A stretch of 20,758 nucleotides of DNA. It comes from Syntrophaceae bacterium UBA2251 (GTDB lineage Bacteria; Desulfobacterota; Syntrophia; Syntrophales; UBA2251). The notes below the pieces were generated by a model. That model saw only the letters and a program-made list of their open reading frames with translations, was not told the DNA's origin and did no database searches. The stretch is from the NCBI GenBank assembly GCA_002347815.1, contig DDXV01000041.1, forward strand, positions 1 through 20,758, given 5' to 3'. This document shows positions 7,124 to 14,373 of this stretch, piece after piece (within the stretch, counting starts at the first letter, position 1; every line of letters begins with the position of its first letter). The translations under genes and the position numbers were made by a program.

Positions 7124-9177
7124 TGATGCTCCCCGAGGAAACCACCGACATCACCCTGTTTGTCCGGACCTCCGGCGAGGAGATCGCCCGGTGGGACCGC
7201 CGCCGGATCGTCGAGGCCCTCATCCGCGAGACGGGCAGCGAGGCCGGCGTGGCGGAGGAGATCAGCCGGGAGGTCGAGAGGCAGATCGTCGCCTCGGGCA
7301 TCGCCGTGCTCACCACGTCGCTCATCCGCGAGCTCGTCGATGCGAAGCTCGTGGAGCGGGGGCTGGAACAGGCCCGGCGGATGCACGCACGCCTCGGTTT
7401 TCCGCTGTACGACGTGGAACAGCTCATCCTGCACCCAAACCGGGAGAACGCCAACGTCCCGCACGGGCCGGAGGGAACGAACCTGATCCTCGCCGAGGGG
7501 ATCAAGCGGGAGTACGCCCTCCACCACGTCTTCTCCCGCGGGGTGGCCGATGCCCATATCGCCGGCGATTTTCACCTGCACGGCCTGGGCGCCGTCGACC
7601 GGCCGTACAGCGCCTGCCAGACGCTCGAATACCTGAAGACCTTCGGGCTTCAGCTTCCCCACGCCCTGAACGCGGCCCGGCCGGCCCGGCACCCCGAGGT
7701 CCTGCTCGCCCACATGGTCCGGTTTGCCGCCGCCCTGCAGGGGCACTTCGCCGGCGTGATCGGCTGGCTCGGGGTGAACCATTCCTTCGCCCCCTATCTC
7801 ACCGGGATGACGGACCGGGAGGTCGAGCACTTCGCCCAGATGCTCATCTACGAATTCTCCCAGTTGACATCGGCCCGCGGGGGGCAGTCGATCTATACGG
7901 ACATGCACCTGTCCTGGGAGGTGCCCGCGTTCCTGGCCGGCATCCCCGCCGTGGGCCCGGGCGGCAAGGCGACCGGGGGGACCTGCGACGCCTTTGCCCC
8001 GGAGGCGCAGCGTTTTGCCCGCGGCCTGATGGCGGTCTTCCGGGCCGGCGACGCCACGGGAAGGCCCTTTACGTTTCCGCGGCCCGTCATTCACCTCTCG
8101 CCCCGGTTCTTCGCGACGCCGGGACACGAGGCGTTTCTGGAACTGGCCTGCGACGTGGCGGCGGACAAGGGAAACCCGTGCTTCGTCTTCGACCGCGGGG
8201 ACACCGGCCGCGCGGGTCTGCCGTTCTGCCCGGAGGCCGCCGGGGAACCGTGGCGCGTGCGCGGCGCCGCCCTGCTGAACGTCACCTTGAACCTGCCCCG
8301 CCTCGCCTACCGGGCGGAGGGGGATGAGCGGCGTCTGTTCGGGCTGATGTCCGAGCTGCTGGCCCTGGCGGTCCGTGCGCAGGTCGAGAAAAAGGCCTTT
8401 CTCAAACGGATCCTCGGCCTGGGGGCCCTCGGCCCGCTCGCCCTGCTCGCGATGGACCGGGACGGCGCGCCCTATCTAGACCTGGATCGGGCGGGCGGCC
8501 TCATCGGGATGGTCGGCCTGAACGAGCTCGTCCAGATCCATACGGGCGAGCAATTGCACGCCTCGCCCGCGGCCCGCGCGTTCGGCCTCAAGGTCGTCTC
8601 GCGCCTGAGGGACGAGGTGGAGGCCCTCGGCCGCACCTGCGGGATCCCCCTGGCGCTGGAGCAGACGCCCGCGGAGACGACGGCCCACCGGTTCGCCCGC
8701 CTCGACCTCCGCTTCCACTCCCCGGCCTCCGGCCGTATCGTCAAGGGCAGCATCGCCCGGGGGGACGTCTACTACACGAACTCCACGCACCTCTACGTCG
8801 GGGCGGCCGTGACGCCGCCGGAACGGATCGAGATGGAGGGCCGCTTCCATCCGCTGATCCCCTCGGACGCCATCACCCACGTCTTCCTGGGGGCCGCCCG
8901 TCCGTCCGGGGCGGCGCTCGCGCGCCTCGTCGAGACGGCCTTCCGACAGACCGCCTGCGCCCAGATCGCCTTCACGCCGGAGTTCTCCAGCTGCGCTGCC
9001 TGCGGGCGGACCCGCCGGGGTCTGTTCGACCGCTGCCCGGACTGCGGCGCCGACGCCGTGGAAGGGATCACGCGCATCACCCAGTACGTGACGGGCATTT
9101 CCAGCTGGAACAAGGGCAAGCGGGCGGAATTGAAGGATCGGAATCGCCATCCGGGTTTTTTCCCCGATTCGGAATAA
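7123..9177 (+). CDS. nrdD: Anaerobic (class III) ribonucleoside-triphosphate reductase
   Basis: It reduces ribonucleoside triphosphates to dNTPs without oxygen, using a glycyl radical made by the activase NrdG, whose gene is not in the window. Residues about 9-95 are an ATP-cone regulatory domain. The catalytic barrel is marked by PYSACQTLEYLKTFG, GVNHSFAPYLTGM, SARGGQSIYTDMHLSWEVP and VTLNLPRLAY. C369 in PFCPEA is the best candidate near the usual active-site cysteines, where many relatives have paired cysteines. A zinc site is formed by C624, C627, C638 and C641. The C-terminal radical block reads RITQYVTGISSWNKGK, with Gln654 where the radical Gly of RxxGY normally sits. The 684-residue length is normal. 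It may belong to the divergent Bdellovibrio-type branch. Translation probably depends on coupling to the upstream gene, as no ribosome site is seen. Confidence 0.9.
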   Translation: MMLPEETTDITLFVRTSGEEIARWDRRRIVEALIRETGSEAGVAEEISREVERQIVASGIAVLTTSLIRELVDAKLVERGLEQARRMHARLGFPLYDVEQLILHPNRENANVPHGPEGTNLILAEGIKREYALHHVFSRGVADAHIAGDFHLHGLGAVDRPYSACQTLEYLKTFGLQLPHALNAARPARHPEVLLAHMVRFAAALQGHFAGVIGWLGVNHSFAPYLTGMTDREVEHFAQMLIYEFSQLTSARGGQSIYTDMHLSWEVPAFLAGIPAVGPGGKATGGTCDAFAPEAQRFARGLMAVFRAGDATGRPFTFPRPVIHLSPRFFATPGHEAFLELACDVAADKGNPCFVFDRGDTGRAGLPFCPEAAGEPWRVRGAALLNVTLNLPRLAYRAEGDERRLFGLMSELLALAVRAQVEKKAFLKRILGLGALGPLALLAMDRDGAPYLDLDRAGGLIGMVGLNELVQIHTGEQLHASPAARAFGLKVVSRLRDEVEALGRTCGIPLALEQTPAETTAHRFARLDLRFHSPASGRIVKGSIARGDVYYTNSTHLYVGAAVTPPERIEMEGRFHPLIPSDAITHVFLGAARPSGAALARLVETAFRQTACAQIAFTPEFSSCAACGRTRRGLFDRCPDCGADAVEGITRITQYVTGISSWNKGKRAELKDRNRHPGFFPDSE

Positions 9178-9235
9178 TCCCCGCCCCCCCCGGTTCGGAC
9201 CTCCCCGCGAAAAATCCGCCTTTCCCGGCGAATTC

Positions 9236-9265
9236 CCGCCCCCGCCCTTGACAGGGGGGGGGCGG
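9236..9265. repeat. GC-rich inverted repeat placing the -35 box in its loop
   Basis: CCGCCCCC (9236-9243) pairs with GGGGGCGG (9258-9265), and inside it CCC (9245-9247) can pair with GGG (9254-9256) around exactly TTGACA. The structure is visible in the sequence. Whether it forms in supercoiled DNA is unknown. Confidence 0.5.
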
Positions 9266-9276
9266 ATAACTAAATT
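9248..9276 (+). promoter_or_regulatory. Sigma70-type promoter of gmhA-grpE-dnaK with a nine-G spacer tract
   Basis: TTGACA (9248-9253) and TAAATT (9271-9276) are 17 bp apart, and the spacer begins with nine consecutive G (9254-9262). The predicted start is near 9283, about 30 nt before gmhA. No CIRCE (HrcA) element and no sigma32-type promoter was recognised here or further downstream in the operon. Confidence 0.72.
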
Positions 9277-9312
9277 ACCGCCAAAATTGAGGGAATGGGA
9301 ATCGGAATCCGC

Positions 9313-9897
9313 ATGGAAGATCACATCATCCGGTCTTTTAAGGAAGGCAGCGAGCTCAAGGAGGTCTTTCTCAACGAAAACCTCGGACACGTCGTGCAGG
9401 TGATCGAAGCCATCACCGCCGCCCTGCAGGCCGGAAACAAGGTCCTCCTGTTCGGGAACGGTGGGAGCGCCGCCGACGCCCAGCACCTGGCCGCCGAATT
9501 CGTCAACCGGTTCATGATCGAGCGGCCTCCGCTGCCGGCGATTGCGCTCAGCACGGACACGTCGATCCTGACCAGTATCGGGAACGATTACGATTTCTCG
9601 GAAATCTTCAGCAAGCAGATCCGCGCGCTCGGCCAGGAGGGGGATGTCGCCTGGGGAATCAGCACCAGCGGCAAATCCGCCAATGTGGTCCGGGGCCTGG
9701 AGATGGCGAAGAAGAAAGGGCTCGTCACGATCGGGCTCACGGGCGGCGACGGCGGGGACATCGCCCGGATCGTGGACCATGCCCTGATCGTTTCCTCCCG
9801 CAATACCCCGCGGGTGCAGGAAGTGCACATCGCCGTGGGGCACGTGATCTGCGAGATGATCGACTATAAACTGTTTCAGCGGCCCGATGCGCCATAA
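9313..9897 (+). CDS. gmhA: Phosphoheptose isomerase (sedoheptulose 7-phosphate isomerase)
   Basis: It converts sedoheptulose 7-phosphate to glycero-manno-heptose 7-phosphate, the first step to the heptose of the lipopolysaccharide inner core, in the cytoplasm. The 194-residue protein is a single SIS domain with FGNGGSAADAQHLAAEF near residue 47, GNDYDFSEIF, GISTSGKSANV and LTGGDGG. E62 and H177 align with the E. coli catalytic pair E65 and H180. The start at 9313 lines up with the E. coli N-terminus; an ATG at 9295 is in frame but would leave almost no leader after the promoter and puts GAGGG too close. DiaA, a close SIS relative that lacks heptose function, is a less likely alternative. It is the first gene of a run with grpE and dnaK, an unusual partnership. 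Confidence 0.88.
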   Translation: MEDHIIRSFKEGSELKEVFLNENLGHVVQVIEAITAALQAGNKVLLFGNGGSAADAQHLAAEFVNRFMIERPPLPAIALSTDTSILTSIGNDYDFSEIFSKQIRALGQEGDVAWGISTSGKSANVVRGLEMAKKKGLVTIGLTGGDGGDIARIVDHALIVSSRNTPRVQEVHIAVGHVICEMIDYKLFQRPDAP

Positions 9898-9926
9898 GAT
9901 AACGAAAGGACCAAGCGGCAAAGATC

Positions 9927-10526
9927 ATGGTAAAAAAGGGCAAAAAGGAATCTGTTGTAGCAGCCACGTTTGAGACCTCATCCACGCCGGATGCCGGGGA
10001 CGATCATCCGGAGAACGACCTGGCGGTCGGTGAAGACCTGGATGCCTTGAGGGCGAAGCTTCGGGAGAAGGAACGGGAGGCAGCGGAGAATTACAACCGG
10101 TACGTCCGGGCCGCGGCCGATCTGGAAAACTACAAGAAACGCGCCCTTCGCGATAAGGCGGATGCCGTCAAATACGGCAACGAAAACGTGATCCGCGACC
10201 TGCTGCCGTTGACGGACAGCCTGGACCGGGCCCTCAAGCAGGCGGAGGCCTCCTGCGATTTCGAGGCCTTCCGGAAAGGCCTGGAGATGCTGCGCGGACA
10301 ACTGCTGGGCTCTCTGGAGAAGCACGGGGTGCAGGCGATCGACAGCCTAGAAAAACCGTTCGACCCCAATGTTCACGAGGCCATGATGCAGGTGGACAGC
10401 GACGCCCATGAGGACAACCAGGTCGTCGACGAGTTCGAGAAGGGCTATACGCTCAACGGGCGGCTGCTGCGGCCCGCCCGGGTGTCGGTCTGCAAGAAGA
10501 GAACGAACGAAGACGTGTGCGAATAA
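9927..10526 (+). CDS. grpE: Nucleotide exchange factor GrpE
   Basis: It is the co-chaperone that releases ADP from DnaK. The 199-residue protein has an acidic, poorly conserved N-terminus, then a long charged helix for dimerisation (about residues 38-95, AKLREKEREAAENYNRYVRA and ADLENYKKRALRDK). A compact C-terminal beta domain follows, with FDPNVHEAM and YTLNGRLLRPARVSV, the hallmark GrpE signature. The length is typical. It starts 29 nt after gmhA; GAAAGGA lies rather far upstream, so initiation may be modest. dnaK follows after 39 nt, so the chaperone pair is kept in the usual order, but hrcA and dnaJ are absent on either side. Confidence 0.95.
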   Translation: MVKKGKKESVVAATFETSSTPDAGDDHPENDLAVGEDLDALRAKLREKEREAAENYNRYVRAAADLENYKKRALRDKADAVKYGNENVIRDLLPLTDSLDRALKQAEASCDFEAFRKGLEMLRGQLLGSLEKHGVQAIDSLEKPFDPNVHEAMMQVDSDAHEDNQVVDEFEKGYTLNGRLLRPARVSVCKKRTNEDVCE

Positions 10527-10565
10527 ACGAACGCGAGGGAAGCGTCATGAAGGAGGATAGATAAC

Positions 10566-12488
10566 ATGGGAAAAATCATCGGAATCGATTTGGGAACGAC
10601 CAACTCCTGCGTCGCCATCATGGAAGGCGGGGATCCGGCCGTCATCGCCAATCAGGAGGGCAACCGGACCACGCCGTCGATCGTGGCGTTTACCGAGAGC
10701 GGTGAGCGGCTGGTGGGTCAGGTGGCAAAACGGCAGGCCATTACCAACCCGGAGAACACCGTTTACGCCATCAAGCGGATGATCGGCCGTAAATACGCCT
10801 CGAAAGAGGTCCAGTACGACAAGACCATTTCCCCCTACCAGATCACCGAAGCCTCGAACGGCGACGCCCAGGTGACGGTCCGCGGACGGAATTACAGCCC
10901 GGCGGAGATCTCCTCCATGGTGCTGACGAAAATGAAGCAGACGGCCGAGGACTATCTGGGCGAGAAGGTCAACGACGCCGTCATCACCGTGCCGGCCTAC
11001 TTCAACGATTCGCAGCGCCAGGCGACCAAGGACGCCGGCAAGGTGGCGGGGCTCAACGTGCTCAGGATCATCAACGAACCGACGGCGGCGGCCCTGGCCT
11101 ACGGCCTCGACAAGAAGAAGGACGAGAAGATCGCCGTCTTCGACCTGGGCGGCGGGACCTTCGACATCTCCATCCTGGAGCTGGGCGACGGCGTTTTTGA
11201 AGTCAAATCCACGAACGGCGACACCCACCTGGGCGGCGAGGACTTCGACCAGCGCCTGATCGACTACCTCGCCATGGAGTTCAAGAAGGACCAGGGGATC
11301 GACATCCGCAGCGACCGCATGGCGCTCCAGCGGCTGAAAGAGGCGGCGGAGAAGGCGAAGATGGAACTGTCCACCTCCATGGAGACGGACGTGAACCTGC
11401 CCTTCATCACCGCCGACGCCTCGGGCCCCAAGCACCTGAACGTCAAGATCACGCGCGCCAAACTGGAGGCCCTCGTGGAAGAGCTCATCGAGAAGCTCGA
11501 GGCGCCCTGCCGGACCGCCCTGAAGGATGCGGGACTGACGCCCGGCCAGATCGACGAGGTGATCCTGGTCGGCGGCATGACGCGGATGCCCCGCGTCCAG
11601 CAGAAGGTGAAGGAGCTGTTCGGCAAGGAGCCCCACAAGGGGGTCAACCCCGACGAGGTGGTGGCCGTGGGCGCGGCGATCCAGGGCGGCGTGCTCTCGG
11701 GCGACGTCAAGGACGTGCTCCTGCTCGATGTGACCCCCCTGTCCCTCGGGATCGAAACGCTGGGCGGCGTCATGACGCGGCTCATCGAGAAGAACACGAC
11801 GATCCCGACCCGGAAGAGCCAGATCTTCTCCACGGCGGCGGACAACCAGCCGGCGGTGAGCATCCACGTCCTCCAGGGCGAGCGGCCCATGGCGGCGGAC
11901 AACCGCACCCTGGGGCGGTTCGAGCTCGTCGGGATTCCCCCGGCGCCGCGCGGCATGCCCCAGATCGAGGTGACGTTCGACATCGACGCGAACGGCATCG
12001 TCCACGTCGCCGCGAAGGACCTCGGCACCGGCAAGGAGCAGAGCATCAAGATCACGGCGTCGAGCGGGCTTTCGGAAGAAGAGATCCAGAAACTCGTCCG
12101 CGAGGCCGAGGCGCACGCCGGCGAGGACAAGAAGAAGAAGGACCTGATCGAGGCCCGCAACCAGGCCGATGCCATGGCCTACAGCGTCGAGAAGAACATC
12201 AAGGAGTTCGGCGACAAGATCGGGGCGGCCGAAAAGACCCGGATCGAGGAGGCCATCGCGAAGGTCAAGAAGGCCATCGAGGGGGATGACCTGGAGGCCA
12301 TCAAGGCCGCCCAGGAAGAGCTGACCACGGCGTCCCACAAGCTGGCCGAGGCCATGTACGCCCAGTCCACCCAGCAGCAGGCCGGGGCCGGCCCCGGGGC
12401 GGGCGCGGGCGCCGACTCCGGCGCCCAGGCGGGCGGCGGCAAGAAGGACGACGACGTCGTCGATGCGGACTTCGAGGAAGTGAAGTAG
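10566..12488 (+). CDS. dnaK: Chaperone protein DnaK (Hsp70)
   Basis: This is the cytoplasmic ATP-driven folding chaperone that works with GrpE and DnaJ. The N-terminal ATPase carries GIDLGTTNSCVAIMEG, the DLGGGTFDISIL phosphate loop and ILVGGMTRMPRVQ. The linker LLLDVTPLSLGIETLGG leads into the substrate-binding beta domain. A helical lid follows and ends in a Gly/Ala-rich tail with the conserved acidic end VVDADFEEVK. At 640 residues it is full length with no lesions. A strong ribosome site (AAGGAGG) lies 8 nt before the ATG. A perfect terminator closes the transcript, so dnaJ must be elsewhere. Heat regulation cannot be read from the visible promoter, which looks like a housekeeping type. 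Confidence 0.98.
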   Translation: MGKIIGIDLGTTNSCVAIMEGGDPAVIANQEGNRTTPSIVAFTESGERLVGQVAKRQAITNPENTVYAIKRMIGRKYASKEVQYDKTISPYQITEASNGDAQVTVRGRNYSPAEISSMVLTKMKQTAEDYLGEKVNDAVITVPAYFNDSQRQATKDAGKVAGLNVLRIINEPTAAALAYGLDKKKDEKIAVFDLGGGTFDISILELGDGVFEVKSTNGDTHLGGEDFDQRLIDYLAMEFKKDQGIDIRSDRMALQRLKEAAEKAKMELSTSMETDVNLPFITADASGPKHLNVKITRAKLEALVEELIEKLEAPCRTALKDAGLTPGQIDEVILVGGMTRMPRVQQKVKELFGKEPHKGVNPDEVVAVGAAIQGGVLSGDVKDVLLLDVTPLSLGIETLGGVMTRLIEKNTTIPTRKSQIFSTAADNQPAVSIHVLQGERPMAADNRTLGRFELVGIPPAPRGMPQIEVTFDIDANGIVHVAAKDLGTGKEQSIKITASSGLSEEEIQKLVREAEAHAGEDKKKKDLIEARNQADAMAYSVEKNIKEFGDKIGAAEKTRIEEAIAKVKKAIEGDDLEAIKAAQEELTTASHKLAEAMYAQSTQQQAGAGPGAGAGADSGAQAGGGKKDDDVVDADFEEVK

Positions 12489-12522
12489 TTTTTTCTGAAA
12501 TCAGTCAGACCTGCGGGTCGCG

Positions 12523-12559
12523 TGCCTGGAAGCCGCAAAAGGCTTCCAGGCATTTTTTT
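12523..12559 (+). terminator. Intrinsic terminator after dnaK
   Basis: A perfect 12-bp stem (TGCCTGGAAGCC with GGCTTCCAGGCA, 12523-12552) has a GCAAAA loop and is followed by seven T. It lies 34 nt past the dnaK stop codon and is the clearest terminator in the window. Confidence 0.96.
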
Positions 12560-12787
12560 GTGTCGACGCGCGACCTGAATTCATGTAGGACTGAAATCGT
12601 CGGAAATCGTGATCCCTCCCCACGCTGAACCTTTCTCGACCCGGCAGCTCCGCGTGCCGCTCGCGGGCGGTGGGAGGGGGGCTCCAAAAAATCTTCCGTT
12701 CGCGCGTCCGGGATCCGATGTCCGACGGGCATCACGATCCCGCGCCGCGGTTTGGGGAGACATCGAACGCCGTGGAGGGCCGCAGGG

Positions 12788-13369
12788 ATGAACAGACCTC
12801 TTGCCGCGCGGATATTCGCGACCGTTTTGGCGGCCGTCCTGGCCGTGGCCCCCTTTTGCGCGGACGCCGGTGCGGCGGGGAAAGGCGGGTCGTCCGGGGA
12901 GGCCTCCGTCCGCCTCCTGAAGGACCGGGAATACGTCCGCGATCTGATCCGGGCGATCGACGGGGCACAGGAGGAGATCGTCGTCTGCATGTTCCTGTTC
13001 AGGGCGAGCGGCTATCCGGGCAGCTATCCGGACCGGGTCGTCGAACGTCTCCTCAAGGCCGCGCGGCGCGGCGTGCGGGTGGAGGTGGTCCTGGAGCGGG
13101 GCGGCGACCCCACCGGCACGGTGGACCGGGACAACGAGGCGACGCGCCGGCGTCTGGAGCAGGGGGGCGTGCGGACGAGGACGGACTCTCCCCGGCGCAC
13201 CACCCACACGAAGCTGGTTGTCATCGACCGGCGCACGACCTTCGTCGGCAGTCACAACCTGACCCACTCGGCCCTGAAGATGAATCACGAGATGTCCGTG
13301 GTGATCGATTCATCGGCGGTGGCGGCCGAGACGCTGCAGTACATCCGGACGGCCGTGCTGAGGGACTGA
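12788..13369 (+). CDS. Secreted phospholipase D-like protein with a single HKD motif
   Basis: This is a predicted exported phosphodiesterase of the PLD superfamily, whose small members act as nucleases (Nuc-like) or lipases after dimerising. The 193-residue protein starts with a signal peptide (about residues 1-28, a hydrophobic AAVLAVAPFC core after RPLAARIF). A single catalytic HxKxxxxD motif follows, H140, K142 and D147, with downstream GSHN (G154, S155, N157), as in the canonical motif. One motif per chain implies a homodimer. The start at 12788 has GGAGG nine bases upstream. No promoter was recognised in the 228 bases after the dnaK terminator. Whether the target is DNA, lipid or a protein-bound phosphodiester cannot be told. 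C24, near the predicted end of the signal peptide, is not in a good lipobox. Confidence 0.85.
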   Translation: MNRPLAARIFATVLAAVLAVAPFCADAGAAGKGGSSGEASVRLLKDREYVRDLIRAIDGAQEEIVVCMFLFRASGYPGSYPDRVVERLLKAARRGVRVEVVLERGGDPTGTVDRDNEATRRRLEQGGVRTRTDSPRRTTHTKLVVIDRRTTFVGSHNLTHSALKMNHEMSVVIDSSAVAAETLQYIRTAVLRD

Positions 13370-13389
13370 GGGTCCCCGGGACGGGTTCG

Positions 13390-13483
13390 GCCGTCTTTGA
13401 ACGGCGTCCGGACTGCGGCACCCGGTCGGGGCGGCGTTTTCCGGGGGCAGCGTGCGGTCTTTAACGGCCGGATGCGCAGACCG
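13390..13483 (+). other. Intergenic region before surE with small inverted repeats
   Basis: GCCGT/ACGGC (13390-13405, 6-nt loop) and CGGTCT/AGACCG (13455-13483, 17-nt loop) are present. The two sites share a loosely repeated core (GTCTTT-(G)AACGGC). No promoter or terminator with a T-run is evident, so surE may be read from the upstream gene or from a weak promoter I cannot see. Confidence 0.3.
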
Positions 13484-13502
13484 TTTGAGGAGTCGGAACA
13501 CC

Positions 13503-14264
13503 ATGCGTTACCTCTTGACCAACGATGACGGGATCTACGCCCGGGGGTTGAGCGCCCTGTATCAGGAGCTTTCCCGGGATGCGGAGTGTCTGATCGTGGC
13601 GCCGGAGATCGAACAGAGCGCCGTCGGGCACGCCATCACGCTCCTCCGCCCGCTGATGGTGAGGCGGGCGAAGCGGGAAGGGGAGTTTTACGGACACGCC
13701 GTGCTCGGAACGCCGGCGGACTGCGTGAAGCTGGGCATCCGGGAACTGGCCGGGGGCCCCGTGGACCTGGTCGTTTCCGGAATCAACCGGGGGGCGAACG
13801 TCGGCATCAACGTCCTGTATTCGGGGACCGTTTCGGCGGCGACGGAGGCGGCCATCCTCGGCGTTCCGGCCATGGCCGTTTCGCTGGACACGCATCGGGA
13901 GGCGGACTACACCGTGGCCGCGAAGGTCGCGCGCCGCTTGGCCGTCTGGATGACGAACAACGGCCTGGGGAGGGGCGTGGCCCTGAACGTCAACGTTCCG
14001 GCGCTGCCGGAAGACCGGATCCGGGGGATCGCCGTGGCCCGGCAGGGACGGGCGCGGCTGATGGAGAGCTTCGAGCGGCGCGTCGATCCCCGGGAGCACG
14101 AGTATTACTGGCTGGCCGGGGAGACCCAGCTGGCCGCCGACGAGGAGCCCGATTCGGATGCCTCCGCCCTGAAGCGGGGCATGATCACGATCACGCCCAT
14201 CGACTACGATCTGACGTGCCACGAAAGCCTGGGCAGACTCAAGGACCTGATCGCGAAGATCTGA
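13503..14264 (+). CDS. surE: 5'/3'-nucleotidase SurE
   Basis: It dephosphorylates nucleoside 5'- and 3'-monophosphates and is associated with stationary-phase survival. The metal site is visible as N7-D8-D9-G10 in MRYLLTNDDG, with S39 in EQSAVGHAIT and N95 in VSGINRGANVG completing the acidic/Asn ligand set known for SurE. The 253-residue length is typical. The ATG at 13503 follows GAGGAG (about 13487-13492). It ends convergently with the universal stress gene. In many proteobacteria surE neighbours pcm, nlpD or rpoS, none of which is seen here. Confidence 0.95.
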   Translation: MRYLLTNDDGIYARGLSALYQELSRDAECLIVAPEIEQSAVGHAITLLRPLMVRRAKREGEFYGHAVLGTPADCVKLGIRELAGGPVDLVVSGINRGANVGINVLYSGTVSAATEAAILGVPAMAVSLDTHREADYTVAAKVARRLAVWMTNNGLGRGVALNVNVPALPEDRIRGIAVARQGRARLMESFERRVDPREHEYYWLAGETQLAADEEPDSDASALKRGMITITPIDYDLTCHESLGRLKDLIAKI

Positions 14265-14373
14265 GGCGGCGTCGGCGGGCGTGGGGCGCGGGGAGGGGCT
14301 ATTGCTGCAATCCGTCCTGCCGCGAAAGCCCGGGGGGACTCCAGAACCGGATCGAGAAGATCCGGGGCGGCGT
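14249..14373. repeat. Near-identical 24-nt repeats at the surE/usp convergent junction
   Basis: The last codons and stop region of surE (14249-14272) recur at 14350-14373 with 21 of 24 bases identical, 101 nt apart. The second copy ends at the universal stress gene stop codon. This looks like a small duplication in the spacer. Confidence 0.5.
14347..14365. terminator. Hairpin between convergent surE and usp genes
   Basis: CCGGATC (14347-14353) and GATCCGG (14359-14365) form a perfect 7-bp stem with a GAGAA loop. It could serve both converging transcripts, but neither side has a T-run, so efficiency is doubtful. Confidence 0.35.

Noticed and set aside
9178..9312. CIRCE (HrcA) operator before the chaperone operon
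   Set aside because: I looked for TTAGCACTC-N9-GAGTGCTAA and found no match before gmhA, grpE or dnaK.
10545..12338. Long minus-strand open frame of nearly 600 codons opposite dnaK
   Set aside because: It is the mirror of a secure, highly conserved gene. Its translation is low-complexity and rich in Leu, Val, Arg, Asp and His, as expected for the antisense of GC-rich coding DNA, and it has no recognisable domain.
12609..12791. Possible 60-codon leader gene with a GTG start whose stop overlaps the PLD-like start codon
   Set aside because: There is no good ribosome site, composition is Arg/Pro/Gly-rich and no motif is visible. The overlap alone is weak evidence, so I treat the region as non-coding.
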